Source of the DNA: Prevotellaceae bacterium UBA5903
GTDB taxonomy: Bacteria > Bacteroidota > Bacteroidia > Bacteroidales > Bacteroidaceae
NCBI GenBank assembly: GCA_002431845.1
Contig: DJEH01000144.1
Location: forward strand, 5,436-19,075
Reading direction: 5' to 3'
DNA length: 13,640 bases
Shown here: positions 6,496-13,640 of the stretch, piece after piece
How positions within the stretch are numbered: the stretch's first letter is position 1
Layout: the number at the start of each line of letters is the position of its first letter
Position numbers and translations under genes: made by a program
The notes under the pieces: generated by a model
The model's input: the letters and a program-made list of their open reading frames with translations, nothing else
What the model was told of the DNA's origin: nothing
The model's database searches: none

Positions 6496-8229
6496 ATGAA
6501 ACAAGTTTTACTTGCATGTTTTTCTCTTGCAGCTTGTTGCACCCCTATGGTGGCACAAGTTAATGCAGATAATGTAGTTGGCAGATATGCTGGCGACCTT
6601 TATGTGGCTCTTGGTGAAGAGGAATATACAGACGACGCACGCATGTATGCTTCTGTATTAGTAAATAAGAGTAATAAGGATGGCGAAGTAGATTTTAGCC
6701 TACCCAACTTTGCTTTTGCGAGTATGCAATTGGGCGATATCTTCTTGCCCAATATCTCACTAAATTATATTAATAATATCTATGGCTTTGGTGAGAACCC
6801 TGCTGTTCGCTTTAACTTTTTAAATGGTGAAATCGTAGCTGATGCAAAACTCAACAACGATCGTAGCTACATCAAAGGCGATAGCATCGTGGCTTATATC
6901 CCTGTTCAGTGGATTCAAGGCGAAAGCAGCATGCCTATTTATGTGCTTTTTAAGGGCAAATTGCAAAGTCCATTTGCGCTTGAAAACGGCAACTTCAACA
7001 TTGAAGGCCTTTGGACACAAAGTAAACCTTGGGACAGCGTAAACGGCTACTTTGATTGGTCATCGCTTGAAGACAACGACGAGTATTGGGAAAGTTCTAA
7101 ATGGGAGATGGATGAGTATATCACACCTTCGCCTTGGTGCGCTTCTCACGTAATTGGCATTAACGGCATTGGTGCTACTTGTGTGGCAGCTCCCATACAA
7201 GTGAACGATGATGAGGACAATCCCGACTATGCCATAAAACTCACCAACACGCCTAATCCCTACATGAGCACGCAAATCGTGCCTGGCTACATAACTCTTG
7301 GTACAAGTTGGGCTACAGCCAATGCGATGAACCTTGATAAGACTGCTGATGGTGGTGCTTTTGGCGGCATTGCTTTCAAAGGCAAACCCGATGCTATCAA
7401 ATTCTCTTATACACGCACCTTTGGTAAAGACAACACTGAAGAAACATACAATGCTTCTGCACTCAACGACAAAGAGCCTGCAACAGTTGTAGCTTATCTT
7501 TGGAAGGGCGAATATAAGCAAGAAAAAGTTCCTGGAAACACTGCATTTGGTACAACTAAAACAGCAACCATGTATGGCCGCGACCGCAATATTTTAGGAC
7601 TTTCAACTACTACTGGCGGCACTACCACTCATAGCGACGATGCAGCTTGCATTGCTCAAGTAGTTAAGAGCATCAGTGGCGAGACTAAAGATATGACAGA
7701 GATGACCGTGGCACTCGACTATGGCAAATATGCTGGTACAGATGTACAACCCGACTCTTTGAACATTGTATTCTCTGCAAGCGACTACTTTGGCAAACGT
7801 AGCAAGGTGGGTGCAGGCAATACTTTGACTGTTGACAACGTTGAGTTGGTTTACTATCACGCATTGAAGGATGTTACTTACGATGGCAAGCCTGTTACAT
7901 TCTCTGCTGACAATGTAGCTACGCTTTCTGATATTTCGTTTGAACCTAACAAACTTGCCTTTACTAAGGTGGGTGAGGGTGCAACAATTTCTCAGTCGTT
8001 TGACCAAGCAACTGGCTTACTCACTATCCGCGTAGAGTCGCAAAACATCAAGTTCGAGCCCAACGCTTATACTACTTACACCATTCAGTTTAGCAACATT
8101 CCTTCGGCAATAAACAATGTTACTACCGAAGGCAATAAGGCTGAAAGCATCTATACCATCGATGGCCGCCGTGCAAACGCTATTGCTAAGGGCGTGAACA
8201 TCGTAAATGGTAAGAAAGTGGTGAAGTAA
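6496..8229 (+). CDS. Secreted modular protein: calycin-like, PCMD-like, C-terminal tail
   Basis: 577 residues. The N-terminal signal is probably cut at MVA|Q (20/21); LAAC (11-14) could alternatively be a lipobox, but would leave a very short signal. A calycin-like beta-barrel domain (about 24-158, VVGRYAGDLYVALG to MPIYVLFKGKL) comes first, followed by a PCMD-like jelly-roll region (about 180-455; VVAYLWKGEYK, SLNIVFSASDYFGKRS, LTVDNVELVYY), a small beta domain (about 455-535) and the tail SIYTIDGRR...GVNIVNGKKVVK (551-577). The tail resembles the C-terminal region of Bacteroidales extracellular proteins and type IX sorting domains; whether a type IX system exists in this genome cannot be seen. 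The neighbouring 8325 gene carries the same modules in the opposite order. Confidence 0.8.
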   Translation: MKQVLLACFSLAACCTPMVAQVNADNVVGRYAGDLYVALGEEEYTDDARMYASVLVNKSNKDGEVDFSLPNFAFASMQLGDIFLPNISLNYINNIYGFGENPAVRFNFLNGEIVADAKLNNDRSYIKGDSIVAYIPVQWIQGESSMPIYVLFKGKLQSPFALENGNFNIEGLWTQSKPWDSVNGYFDWSSLEDNDEYWESSKWEMDEYITPSPWCASHVIGINGIGATCVAAPIQVNDDEDNPDYAIKLTNTPNPYMSTQIVPGYITLGTSWATANAMNLDKTADGGAFGGIAFKGKPDAIKFSYTRTFGKDNTEETYNASALNDKEPATVVAYLWKGEYKQEKVPGNTAFGTTKTATMYGRDRNILGLSTTTGGTTTHSDDAACIAQVVKSISGETKDMTEMTVALDYGKYAGTDVQPDSLNIVFSASDYFGKRSKVGAGNTLTVDNVELVYYHALKDVTYDGKPVTFSADNVATLSDISFEPNKLAFTKVGEGATISQSFDQATGLLTIRVESQNIKFEPNAYTTYTIQFSNIPSAINNVTTEGNKAESIYTIDGRRANAIAKGVNIVNGKKVVK

Positions 8230-8265
8230 ATCCCTTAATGTAATAAATAAAACATCAAATAAACT

Positions 8266-8306
8266 GCAAAGCCGTAATGGAGCTAAACTATTCCATGCGG
8301 CTTTGC
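8266..8306 (+). promoter_or_regulatory. Intergenic hairpin before the second modular gene
   Basis: GCAAAGCCG (8266-8274) pairs perfectly with CGGCTTTGC (8298-8306), and ATGG (8277-8280) pairs with CCAT (8293-8296) above a small internal loop. The hairpin ends 18 nt before the chosen start at 8325. There is only a weak U-tract (TCTTTAA), so partial termination or mRNA processing is as likely as full termination. Confidence 0.65.
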
Positions 8307-8324
8307 TCTTTAACACAAACAAGA

Positions 8325-10679
8325 ATGAAAAAAACTCTTTTAATGTTGGCTATGGCTACTGCTTGCGGTAGTGCTATGGCACAACAATTGCCCAACATTG
8401 GATTTGATAAATGGAAAAGCTCTTGCGGTGTTTCTTATAACCCTGCGGATAATCCCAAAGATCGTCAACGTCCAGGTGTTGAACCCGAAGATTGGTGTGG
8501 ATCAAACGTAGCTCAATTGGGTGTAGCTTCAACTTCAACTATGTGTATATCACAAAAAGATGGTGACAACACTTACGTAGAGTTGAAAAATCAGAAAGTT
8601 GGTGCATTTGGAATTACTAGCGTAGCTCCAGGTTTCCTTTCTTTGGCTAAACCTTGGGTCTTCGCAACAGGCACAATGACATCAGACAAGGCTATGGCAT
8701 TGGGTGATGGTGGATCTTATGGATCTGCTGCATTTAGCAACAGACCTGATGCTATTCGCCTTAAATATCGTCATAAAGCCGTTAGCAGCGAAAAAGCACA
8801 CATTATTGCTTATTTGTGGAACGGAACTTTTGTATCGCAAATACCTACTAACATAAAGAACTCTGGAACTTTTTTCAAACCCAAATGGGCAGTTTCTGCA
8901 TGGGAGAACATGGAAGATGTAGACAGAGCTGTTATGGGCATTGAAAACGATAGCAAGGTTTCTTCTAAGGGTAACTTAGTTGCATCATTAGACAAGATCA
9001 TTGATACAGATGCTACAGATTGGACAACATTGGAGATACCTTTTGAATATAAGAGCGAGACTGAAATCCCTACAAAAATGAATGTTATTCTTTCTGCAGG
9101 TGATTATTGGACACGTTCTAATCTTAAGAACGAAAGCAAGCTTGACGTAGATGATGTAGAATTTGTTTACTACAAAACCTTAAGTAGCCTTAAGGTTAAT
9201 GGTTCTGACATTGCACTGAGCGATGGTGTATACACTTACGATGGAACAGGAGTCATTAGTAGTGGATGCGTAGAGGCAAAAGCTAAAAGTCCTTTTGCTA
9301 ACGTTTCTTATAAATATAATGCAGACAATATTATTGTAACTGTTACTGCAGACAATGGTGAAACACAAAACTATCAAATCAACTTTGAAACAGCTGTTAC
9401 ACCTCCTAACGCAACAGATATTGCAGGTAAATATAATAACGAGATTGACGTAAGACTTGGTGACGAATCTGCTGATGCTACCTACTCTTTCAATGAAGTT
9501 ACAATCTCAGCAAACACTGACAATACAGTAAACTTTATCCTTAAAGGTTTCTCTTTTATGGGTATTGAAATAGGTAATGTAAACGTAGAAAACGTGCCCA
9601 TCTCTTGGAGTGGCGACAACATTGCACTTAAATGTAGCAAAAATATCGATATAGAAACTACAACCCCTGAAGCAGAAAGCATGGGATTGAAGAATTTGCC
9701 TATGACTTTAGCAGCAGAGGTAAATAGCGACAAAGAACTTACAGCTGAATTACAAATCACATGGAATAGCATGCCTATATATGTGAGCGTTGTAAAGCAA
9801 CCATTTACTTATAGCATTACTGATGGAAATCTTGTTGTTGAAAATGGTACTATTGATGACAATAGTGTAATGGTACTTTATGGCTTTGCAAGCGAAAAGG
9901 CTGCAACAAGCATTAACGTTTCAAATGCATCTGTTACAACCACAATGCTTAACGATTTAGCAGATGCTATGCCTAATACAATATTCTACGTTGGCGACAA
10001 CGACTTTGCAGGTTCTAACATTGTAAAGAATGGTTCTGTAGAATCACTCAACCTTACTGATGGCGAAGCACCTTTCGGCATTCCTCAAGGTTTCACAGCT
10101 AACGAAGTTGCTTACGACCGTGCACTCACTACTGGTGACTACGTGTCTTCATTCATCCTTCCTTTCGCATTCGATGTTCCAGAAGGTACAACTATAGCAG
10201 AGTTGAGTGCCGTAAATGGCAATACACTCGTGTTTAAGCCCGTTACTCGCACTGAAGCTAACAAGCCTTACATCATCGTTACTGACGATGAGAACGTGCT
10301 CTCTTCGTTCAGCAACGTGATTGTAGAAGCTACTGATGGTTCAGACCTCACTACCACAGTAGATGGTGTGAAACACATTGGTTCGTACACAACCAAGGAC
10401 GTTGAAAACGTATATGGCTATGCCAACGGCAAGTTCGTTAAGGCTAATACTGGCACGGTAAATCCATTCCGCACCTACATCGAGATGCCTAACACAGCTT
10501 CTGCACCCAAGGCTTTCAACATTAGCATTGAGGGCACTACTACAGGCATTAATCAAGCAAACGCTGCAAATACTACTGCAACAAGCATCTACAACTTGCA
10601 AGGCATCCGTATGAGCAACGACTTTAATGGCCTTTCAAAGGGTGTTTACATCGTTAATGGCAAAAAGGTTATCAAGTAA
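8325..10679 (+). CDS. Secreted modular protein: PCMD-like, calycin-like, C-terminal module and tail
   Basis: 784 residues from ATG 8325. An in-frame ATG at 8277 lies inside the hairpin and would put 16 unrelated residues ahead of a good signal peptide (MKKTLLMLAMATACGSAMA|Q), so it was rejected. Domain order is a PCMD-like jelly-roll (about 24-282; IIAYLWNGTF, MNVILSAGDYWTRS, LDVDDVEFVYY), a small beta domain (about 283-350), a calycin-like domain (about 363-495; DIAGKYNNEIDVRLG, MPIYVSVV), a C-terminal module (about 510-738; SSFILPFAFDVPEG, KPYIIVTDDENV, GTVNPFRTYIEM) and the tail SIYNLQGIR...KGVYIVNGKKVIK. The C-terminal module recurs in Prevotella surface proteins. Codons in the last 670 nt look richer in C than the front part. 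Ligand unknown. Confidence 0.82.
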   Translation: MKKTLLMLAMATACGSAMAQQLPNIGFDKWKSSCGVSYNPADNPKDRQRPGVEPEDWCGSNVAQLGVASTSTMCISQKDGDNTYVELKNQKVGAFGITSVAPGFLSLAKPWVFATGTMTSDKAMALGDGGSYGSAAFSNRPDAIRLKYRHKAVSSEKAHIIAYLWNGTFVSQIPTNIKNSGTFFKPKWAVSAWENMEDVDRAVMGIENDSKVSSKGNLVASLDKIIDTDATDWTTLEIPFEYKSETEIPTKMNVILSAGDYWTRSNLKNESKLDVDDVEFVYYKTLSSLKVNGSDIALSDGVYTYDGTGVISSGCVEAKAKSPFANVSYKYNADNIIVTVTADNGETQNYQINFETAVTPPNATDIAGKYNNEIDVRLGDESADATYSFNEVTISANTDNTVNFILKGFSFMGIEIGNVNVENVPISWSGDNIALKCSKNIDIETTTPEAESMGLKNLPMTLAAEVNSDKELTAELQITWNSMPIYVSVVKQPFTYSITDGNLVVENGTIDDNSVMVLYGFASEKAATSINVSNASVTTTMLNDLADAMPNTIFYVGDNDFAGSNIVKNGSVESLNLTDGEAPFGIPQGFTANEVAYDRALTTGDYVSSFILPFAFDVPEGTTIAELSAVNGNTLVFKPVTRTEANKPYIIVTDDENVLSSFSNVIVEATDGSDLTTTVDGVKHIGSYTTKDVENVYGYANGKFVKANTGTVNPFRTYIEMPNTASAPKAFNISIEGTTTGINQANAANTTATSIYNLQGIRMSNDFNGLSKGVYIVNGKKVIK

Positions 10680-10699
10680 CAACTTTATTTCTTGAAAAG

Positions 10700-10879
10700 A
10701 TGAAAAAGATTTATATTGCTCCTAAGGCATCTGAAATTCTTATGGTAACAGAAGATGTGATGCTTACAGGTTCTATTCACGCAAACATCGAAGAAACCGG
10801 TGATGGTGAAGATGGTGTTGAGTTTGAAAGCAATGGAAAAGGCTGGTCGGCTAGAGAGTGGATGTACGACCGCGACTAA
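10700..10879 (+). CDS. Small acidic peptide (59 residues), MKKIYIAPK type
   Basis: I recognise only the general type: small Bacteroidales peptides that begin MKKxYxxPK. The N-terminal part is basic with an IYIAPKASEIL motif, then VMLTGS (20-25), then a strongly acidic region (EETGDGEDGVEFE) and a tryptophan-containing tail (GWSAREWMYDRD). There is no hydrophobic signal sequence. It starts 20 nt after the modular protein stop, so it is probably the last gene of the operon, followed by two hairpins. The basic leader, Gly-Ser junction and variable acidic tail resemble the plan of a peptide precursor, but no maturation enzyme is present and this is inference only. Confidence 0.65.
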   Translation: MKKIYIAPKASEILMVTEDVMLTGSIHANIEETGDGEDGVEFESNGKGWSAREWMYDRD

Positions 10880-10892
10880 ATGTATATATCCG

Positions 10893-10913
10893 CAGTAGCA
10901 CACCTTGCTACTG
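10893..10913 (+). promoter_or_regulatory. Short GC-rich hairpin before the operon terminator
   Basis: CAGTAGC (10893-10899) pairs perfectly with GCTACTG (10907-10913) around a 7-nt loop, 13 nt after the small peptide stop. It may be a first, weak terminator or a 3'-end stabiliser ahead of the main terminator. Confidence 0.5.
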
Positions 10914-10922
10914 ACTAAAACT

Positions 10923-10985
10923 AAAACTCTTGTTTTTACTATCTATGCAAGAATTTGCTGATAGCAAAAAACAAGAGTTTTTTTT
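10923..10985 (+). terminator. Intrinsic terminator of the surface operon
   Basis: The arms 10923-10937 and 10967-10981 form a perfect 15-bp stem. Within it CTATC (10939-10943) pairs with GATAG (10960-10964) and GCAA (10947-10950) with TTGC (10955-10958). Eight thymines (10978-10985) close the structure. It ends the transcript running from 3939. Confidence 0.88.
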
Positions 10986-11146
10986 GGCATTTTGTTATAA
11001 AGCTATGCCTAATTATAGCATTCTATATGGTTTTCAAAGACTAAAGGCATTTATGGTAAAGTAAAGGTAAAAGCCAAAAGAAAAATTGACGAAAAGTTCT
11101 ACAAAAAAAACATTTTCTTTTCCTTTTATGATATAAAAGTTTGCAG
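10986..11146. other. Non-coding spacer upstream of the nrdD promoter candidate
   Basis: About 160 nt of A/T-rich sequence. I see no convincing gene on either strand. A weak inverted repeat GCTAT/ATAGC lies near 11001-11019. Overlapping minus-strand reading frames here are low-complexity Phe/Lys-rich and look like chance. Confidence 0.4.
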
Positions 11147-11154
11147 TATCTTTG
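11147..11154 (+). promoter_or_regulatory. Candidate -7 element of nrdD
   Basis: TATCTTTG exactly matches TAnnTTTG. It would give an unusually long 5' leader of about 335 nt before nrdD. No clear TTTG -33 element is visible 19-23 nt upstream. Confidence 0.5.
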
Positions 11155-11205
11155 CTCTTGATTTCGCAAGAAACCTCTTTTACTGAAACATTTAAAGGAG
11201 GAGAT

Positions 11206-11247
11206 ATGAATGTTAAAACAAGCATTGAGAGCCACAGACTATCATGA
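11206..11247 (+). CDS. Possible 13-codon leader ORF upstream of nrdD
   Basis: ATG 11206 to TGA 11247, encoding MNVKTSIESHRLS. It is preceded by the very strong Shine-Dalgarno AAAGGAGGAGAT (11194-11205), rare for this phylum. A second ATG at 11210 opens a 16-codon ORF in another frame (MLKQALRATDYHEIII, ending 11260) that has better spacing from the same site. Either could be a regulatory leader peptide; neither resembles a known protein to me. CCTCTTT (11174-11180) can pair with AAAGGAGG (one bulge) and may mask the site. Confidence 0.3.
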   Translation: MNVKTSIESHRLS

Positions 11248-11384
11248 GATAATCATCTAATACTCAAATAGTTATGACTATTAAAGCCAAATTAAAAACC
11301 ACTCTCATGCCCCTTTCATCAAAAAGAAAGTAAAGGTTCTGCTACACTTGCCTTAGGTATGTAGATAGTAGAATAAAAAATTAG

Positions 11385-11437
11385 AAAAGTTTTCCAAAAC
11401 GGAAAACTTTTGAAACTGTTTGCTGCAAAAAGTTTCC
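11385..11437 (+). promoter_or_regulatory. Competing hairpins in the nrdD leader
   Basis: Hairpin A pairs 11385-11395 with 11401-11411 (11 perfect pairs, 5-nt loop). Hairpin B pairs 11412-11417 with 11431-11436, and 11419-11422 with 11426-11429. The right arm of A can instead pair, with small bulges, with CAAAAAGTTTCC (11426-11437), a near copy of its left arm, so A and this alternative exclude each other. No U-tract follows. A further small hairpin lies at 11342-11364. Confidence 0.5.
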
Positions 11438-11493
11438 CAAAAGACATCCCAAAATTCTCCTTTATTCACCCATAAAACAACTAAAATAAAGCC

Positions 11494-13590
11494 ATGTGCA
11501 CTGATAGTTTCATCATTACAAAGCGCAACGGTAAAACAGAGCCGTTGAACATCGAAAAGATAAAAACTGCCATCATCAAGGCCTTCCAAAGTCAAGGTAA
11601 GGACGTGAATGCTGACACGCTCAACAAGATTATGCAACGCTTGCGTTTTTGCAACGGCATGAGTGTTGAGGATGTGCAAAACCAAGTTGAGGTGGCACTT
11701 ATGCAAGAACAACACTACCAAGTGGCAAAGGCTTTTATGCTTTATCGCAAACGCCATGAAGACGACCGCGAAACTGCAGACAAATTGCGTTTCTTAATAA
11801 ACTATTGCAACTCTGCTAACCCCGCTACAGGTTCGAAATATGATGCCAATGCCAATGTAGAGAACAAGAATATAGCTACACTGATTGGCGAACTGCCTAA
11901 GCAAGGATTTATCCGTTTGAACCGCCGTCTCTTGTGCGACCGTATTAAAGAGATGTATGGCAAAGACCTTGCTGACCGCTACATCTATCTGCTCAAGCAC
12001 CACTATATCTACAAGAATGATGAAACCTCTTTGGCCAACTACTGCGCCTCTATCACCATGTATCCTTGGCTACTGAATGGTACAAAAGATATTGGTGGCA
12101 ATAGCACAGCACCAAGCAATCTCAAATCGTTCTGCGGTGGATTCGTAAATATGGTGTTCATCGTAAGTTCTATGCTATCGGGTGCTTGTGCCACTCCTGA
12201 GTTCTTGATGTATATGAGCCATTTCTTGCAAATAGAATATGGTGATGACTACTACAACCGCGCTAACGAGGTAGTAGACCTTTCAAGCCGCAAACGCACC
12301 ATCGATAAGATGATAACCGACTGCTTTGAGCAAATCGTTTACTCTATCAACCAACCTACAGGTGCACGCAACTTCCAGTCTGTATTCTGGAATATCTCAT
12401 ACTACGACAAGTACTACTTTGAAAGCATCTTCGGCGAATTCCGTTTCCCCGATGGTTCACGTCCTTCATGGCCAGCACTCGATTGGTTGCAACGTCGTTT
12501 CATGAAATGGTTTAACAACGAGCGTACTAAAGCTGTGCTTACCTTCCCTGTAGAAACAATGGCACTGCTCTCTAAGGATGGTGATGTAATGGACAAGGAC
12601 TATGCCGATTTTACTGCAGAAATGTATGCTGAAGGACATAGCTTCTTTACTTACATGAGCGACAATGCCGACTCTTTGGCTTCGTGCTGTCGCTTACGCA
12701 ATGAGATACAAGACAATGGCTTTAGCTATACACTTGGTGCTGGCGGTGTGAGCACAGGCTCTAAGAGCGTGCTTACTGTAAACCTTAACCGCTGTGTGCA
12801 ACAAGCCACACGCGAGGGTCGTTCGTATGTAGAGTATCTTGACGACGTTATTGACCTTATGCACAAGGTGCAGTTGGCATACAACGAAAATCTCAAGGAT
12901 ATGCTTGACAAAGGCATGCTTCCTTTGTTTGATGCGGGATATATCAACATCAAGCGTCAATATCTCACCATCGGCGTGAATGGTATGGTTGAGGCTGCAG
13001 AGAGTTTGGGTATCACCATATCAGACAACAAGGAATATGAAGAATTTGTAGCTAACATCTTAGGATTGATTGAGGGATACAACCACAAGTATCGTTCTAA
13101 AGATGTGATGTTCAACTGCGAGATGATACCTGCCGAAAATGTAGGTGTAAAGCATGCACGTTGGGATCGCGAAGACGGCTATTATGTGCCACGCGATTGC
13201 TACAACTCATACTTCTATGTGGTAGAAGATGCCAATACCGACATCATCGAAAAGTTCCGTCTGCATGGTCGCCGTTTCATTGAGCATCTTACGGGTGGTT
13301 CGGCACTCCACATGAACCTTGAAGAGCACTTAAGCAAGGTACAATACCGCCAATTGCTCCGTGTAGCAGCCAAAGAGGGATGCAACTACTTTACATTCAA
13401 CATTCCTAACACCCTCTGCAACGATTGTGGCAACATAGACAAGCACCACTTGCACAAATGCCCTAAATGTGGTAGCACAAACCTTGACTATTTGACACGC
13501 ATCATTGGCTATTTGAAACGTGTATCAAACTTCTCACTCGATCGCCAAAAGGAGGCTTCACGCCGTTATTACCAAGATATTAAGGCTTAA
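11494..13590 (+). CDS. nrdD: Anaerobic ribonucleoside-triphosphate reductase, large subunit
   Basis: 698 residues, cytoplasmic. It converts ribonucleoside triphosphates to deoxyribonucleotides by glycyl-radical chemistry without oxygen. An N-terminal ATP-cone (about 5-92, IITKRNGKTEPLNIEKIKTAI) is the allosteric site. The active-site barrel carries C184 (NYCAS), SGACATPEF (229-237) and the SCCRLRNE cysteines (398-399). The C-terminal zinc site is CNDC...CPKC (C642, C645, C656, C659). The glycyl-radical loop is RIIGYLKR with G672, 26 residues from the C-terminus. Length and order are normal, so the gene looks intact. It needs the radical-SAM activase NrdG, which is not in the window and would be expected just downstream. 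No Shine-Dalgarno precedes ATG 11494, only an A-rich stretch. Confidence 0.97.
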   Translation: MCTDSFIITKRNGKTEPLNIEKIKTAIIKAFQSQGKDVNADTLNKIMQRLRFCNGMSVEDVQNQVEVALMQEQHYQVAKAFMLYRKRHEDDRETADKLRFLINYCNSANPATGSKYDANANVENKNIATLIGELPKQGFIRLNRRLLCDRIKEMYGKDLADRYIYLLKHHYIYKNDETSLANYCASITMYPWLLNGTKDIGGNSTAPSNLKSFCGGFVNMVFIVSSMLSGACATPEFLMYMSHFLQIEYGDDYYNRANEVVDLSSRKRTIDKMITDCFEQIVYSINQPTGARNFQSVFWNISYYDKYYFESIFGEFRFPDGSRPSWPALDWLQRRFMKWFNNERTKAVLTFPVETMALLSKDGDVMDKDYADFTAEMYAEGHSFFTYMSDNADSLASCCRLRNEIQDNGFSYTLGAGGVSTGSKSVLTVNLNRCVQQATREGRSYVEYLDDVIDLMHKVQLAYNENLKDMLDKGMLPLFDAGYINIKRQYLTIGVNGMVEAAESLGITISDNKEYEEFVANILGLIEGYNHKYRSKDVMFNCEMIPAENVGVKHARWDREDGYYVPRDCYNSYFYVVEDANTDIIEKFRLHGRRFIEHLTGGSALHMNLEEHLSKVQYRQLLRVAAKEGCNYFTFNIPNTLCNDCGNIDKHHLHKCPKCGSTNLDYLTRIIGYLKRVSNFSLDRQKEASRRYYQDIKA

Positions 13591-13595
13591 AACTT

Positions 13596-13635
13596 ATAAG
13601 TAGGTATTCAAAATTAATTCATAAGTAGGTGTTCA
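13596..13635 (+). repeat. Two 15-bp direct repeats after nrdD
   Basis: ATAAGTAGGTATTCA (13596-13610) and ATAAGTAGGTGTTCA (13621-13635) differ at one base and are spaced exactly 25 nt apart. The window ends five bases later, so the full number of copies is unknown. Confidence 0.7.
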
Positions 13636-13640
13636 TAATT

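Noticed and set aside
8277..8324. Upstream in-frame start for the second modular protein
   Set aside because: It lies within the intergenic hairpin and would spoil an otherwise normal signal peptide starting at 8325.
10880..10918. A 12-codon ORF directly after the small peptide stop
   Set aside because: It is formed by the CAGTAGC hairpin and has no ribosome-binding site; probably chance.
11034..11235. Overlapping minus-strand frames of 63-64 codons upstream of nrdD
   Set aside because: Composition is low-complexity Phe/Lys and they lie in A/T-rich DNA opposite the promoter and ribosome-binding site.
11220..11260. Cobalamin riboswitch upstream of nrdD
   Set aside because: A GCCACAG stretch caught the eye, but the conserved B12-box and the rest of the core are not present, and NrdD does not use cobalamin.

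Overview
The window looks like a Bacteroidales chromosome, most likely Prevotellaceae. The signs are promoter elements of the Bacteroidota type (TAnnTTTG), A-rich start regions mostly without Shine-Dalgarno sites, PCMD-type and calycin-like surface proteins, and proteins ending in an IYxxxGxR...KGvyIVNGKKVvK tail. No rRNA, tRNA, CRISPR array, insertion sequence or prophage is visible.

Layout. (1) 63-770, minus strand: a Sir2-family NAD-dependent deacylase. (2) 981-3466: three consecutive FKBP-type peptidyl-prolyl isomerases. By their N-termini one is cytoplasmic, one a lipoprotein and one a secreted periplasmic protein. A strong hairpin separates the second and third. (3) 3467-3938: an intergenic region with three related hairpins (one a clear terminator), a possible 45-codon minus-strand ORF, and back-to-back promoter-like elements. 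(4) 3939-10879: a likely operon of a PCMD-domain lipoprotein, a YafQ-type toxin-antitoxin pair, an outer-membrane beta-barrel protein, two large secreted proteins that use the same modules in swapped order, and a 59-codon peptide not listed among longer ORFs. It ends at a 15-bp-stem terminator. (5) 10986-11493: no conventional gene, but apparently a long structured leader with a strong promoter-like element, a very strong Shine-Dalgarno site in front of a tiny ORF, and competing hairpins. (6) 11494-13590: the anaerobic ribonucleotide reductase NrdD, followed by two copies of a 15-bp direct repeat at the window edge.

How the parts may work together. The FKBP block supplies proline isomerisation and chaperone activity in three compartments. 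The 3939-10879 block looks like a cell-surface or outer-membrane assembly whose ligand cannot be read from sequence; the PCMD family name suggests carbohydrate, which is inference. NrdD supplies deoxynucleotides under anaerobiosis; its activase NrdG is not in the window. The most novel-looking items are the surface operon with its permuted modular pair and trailing small peptide, and the nrdD leader.
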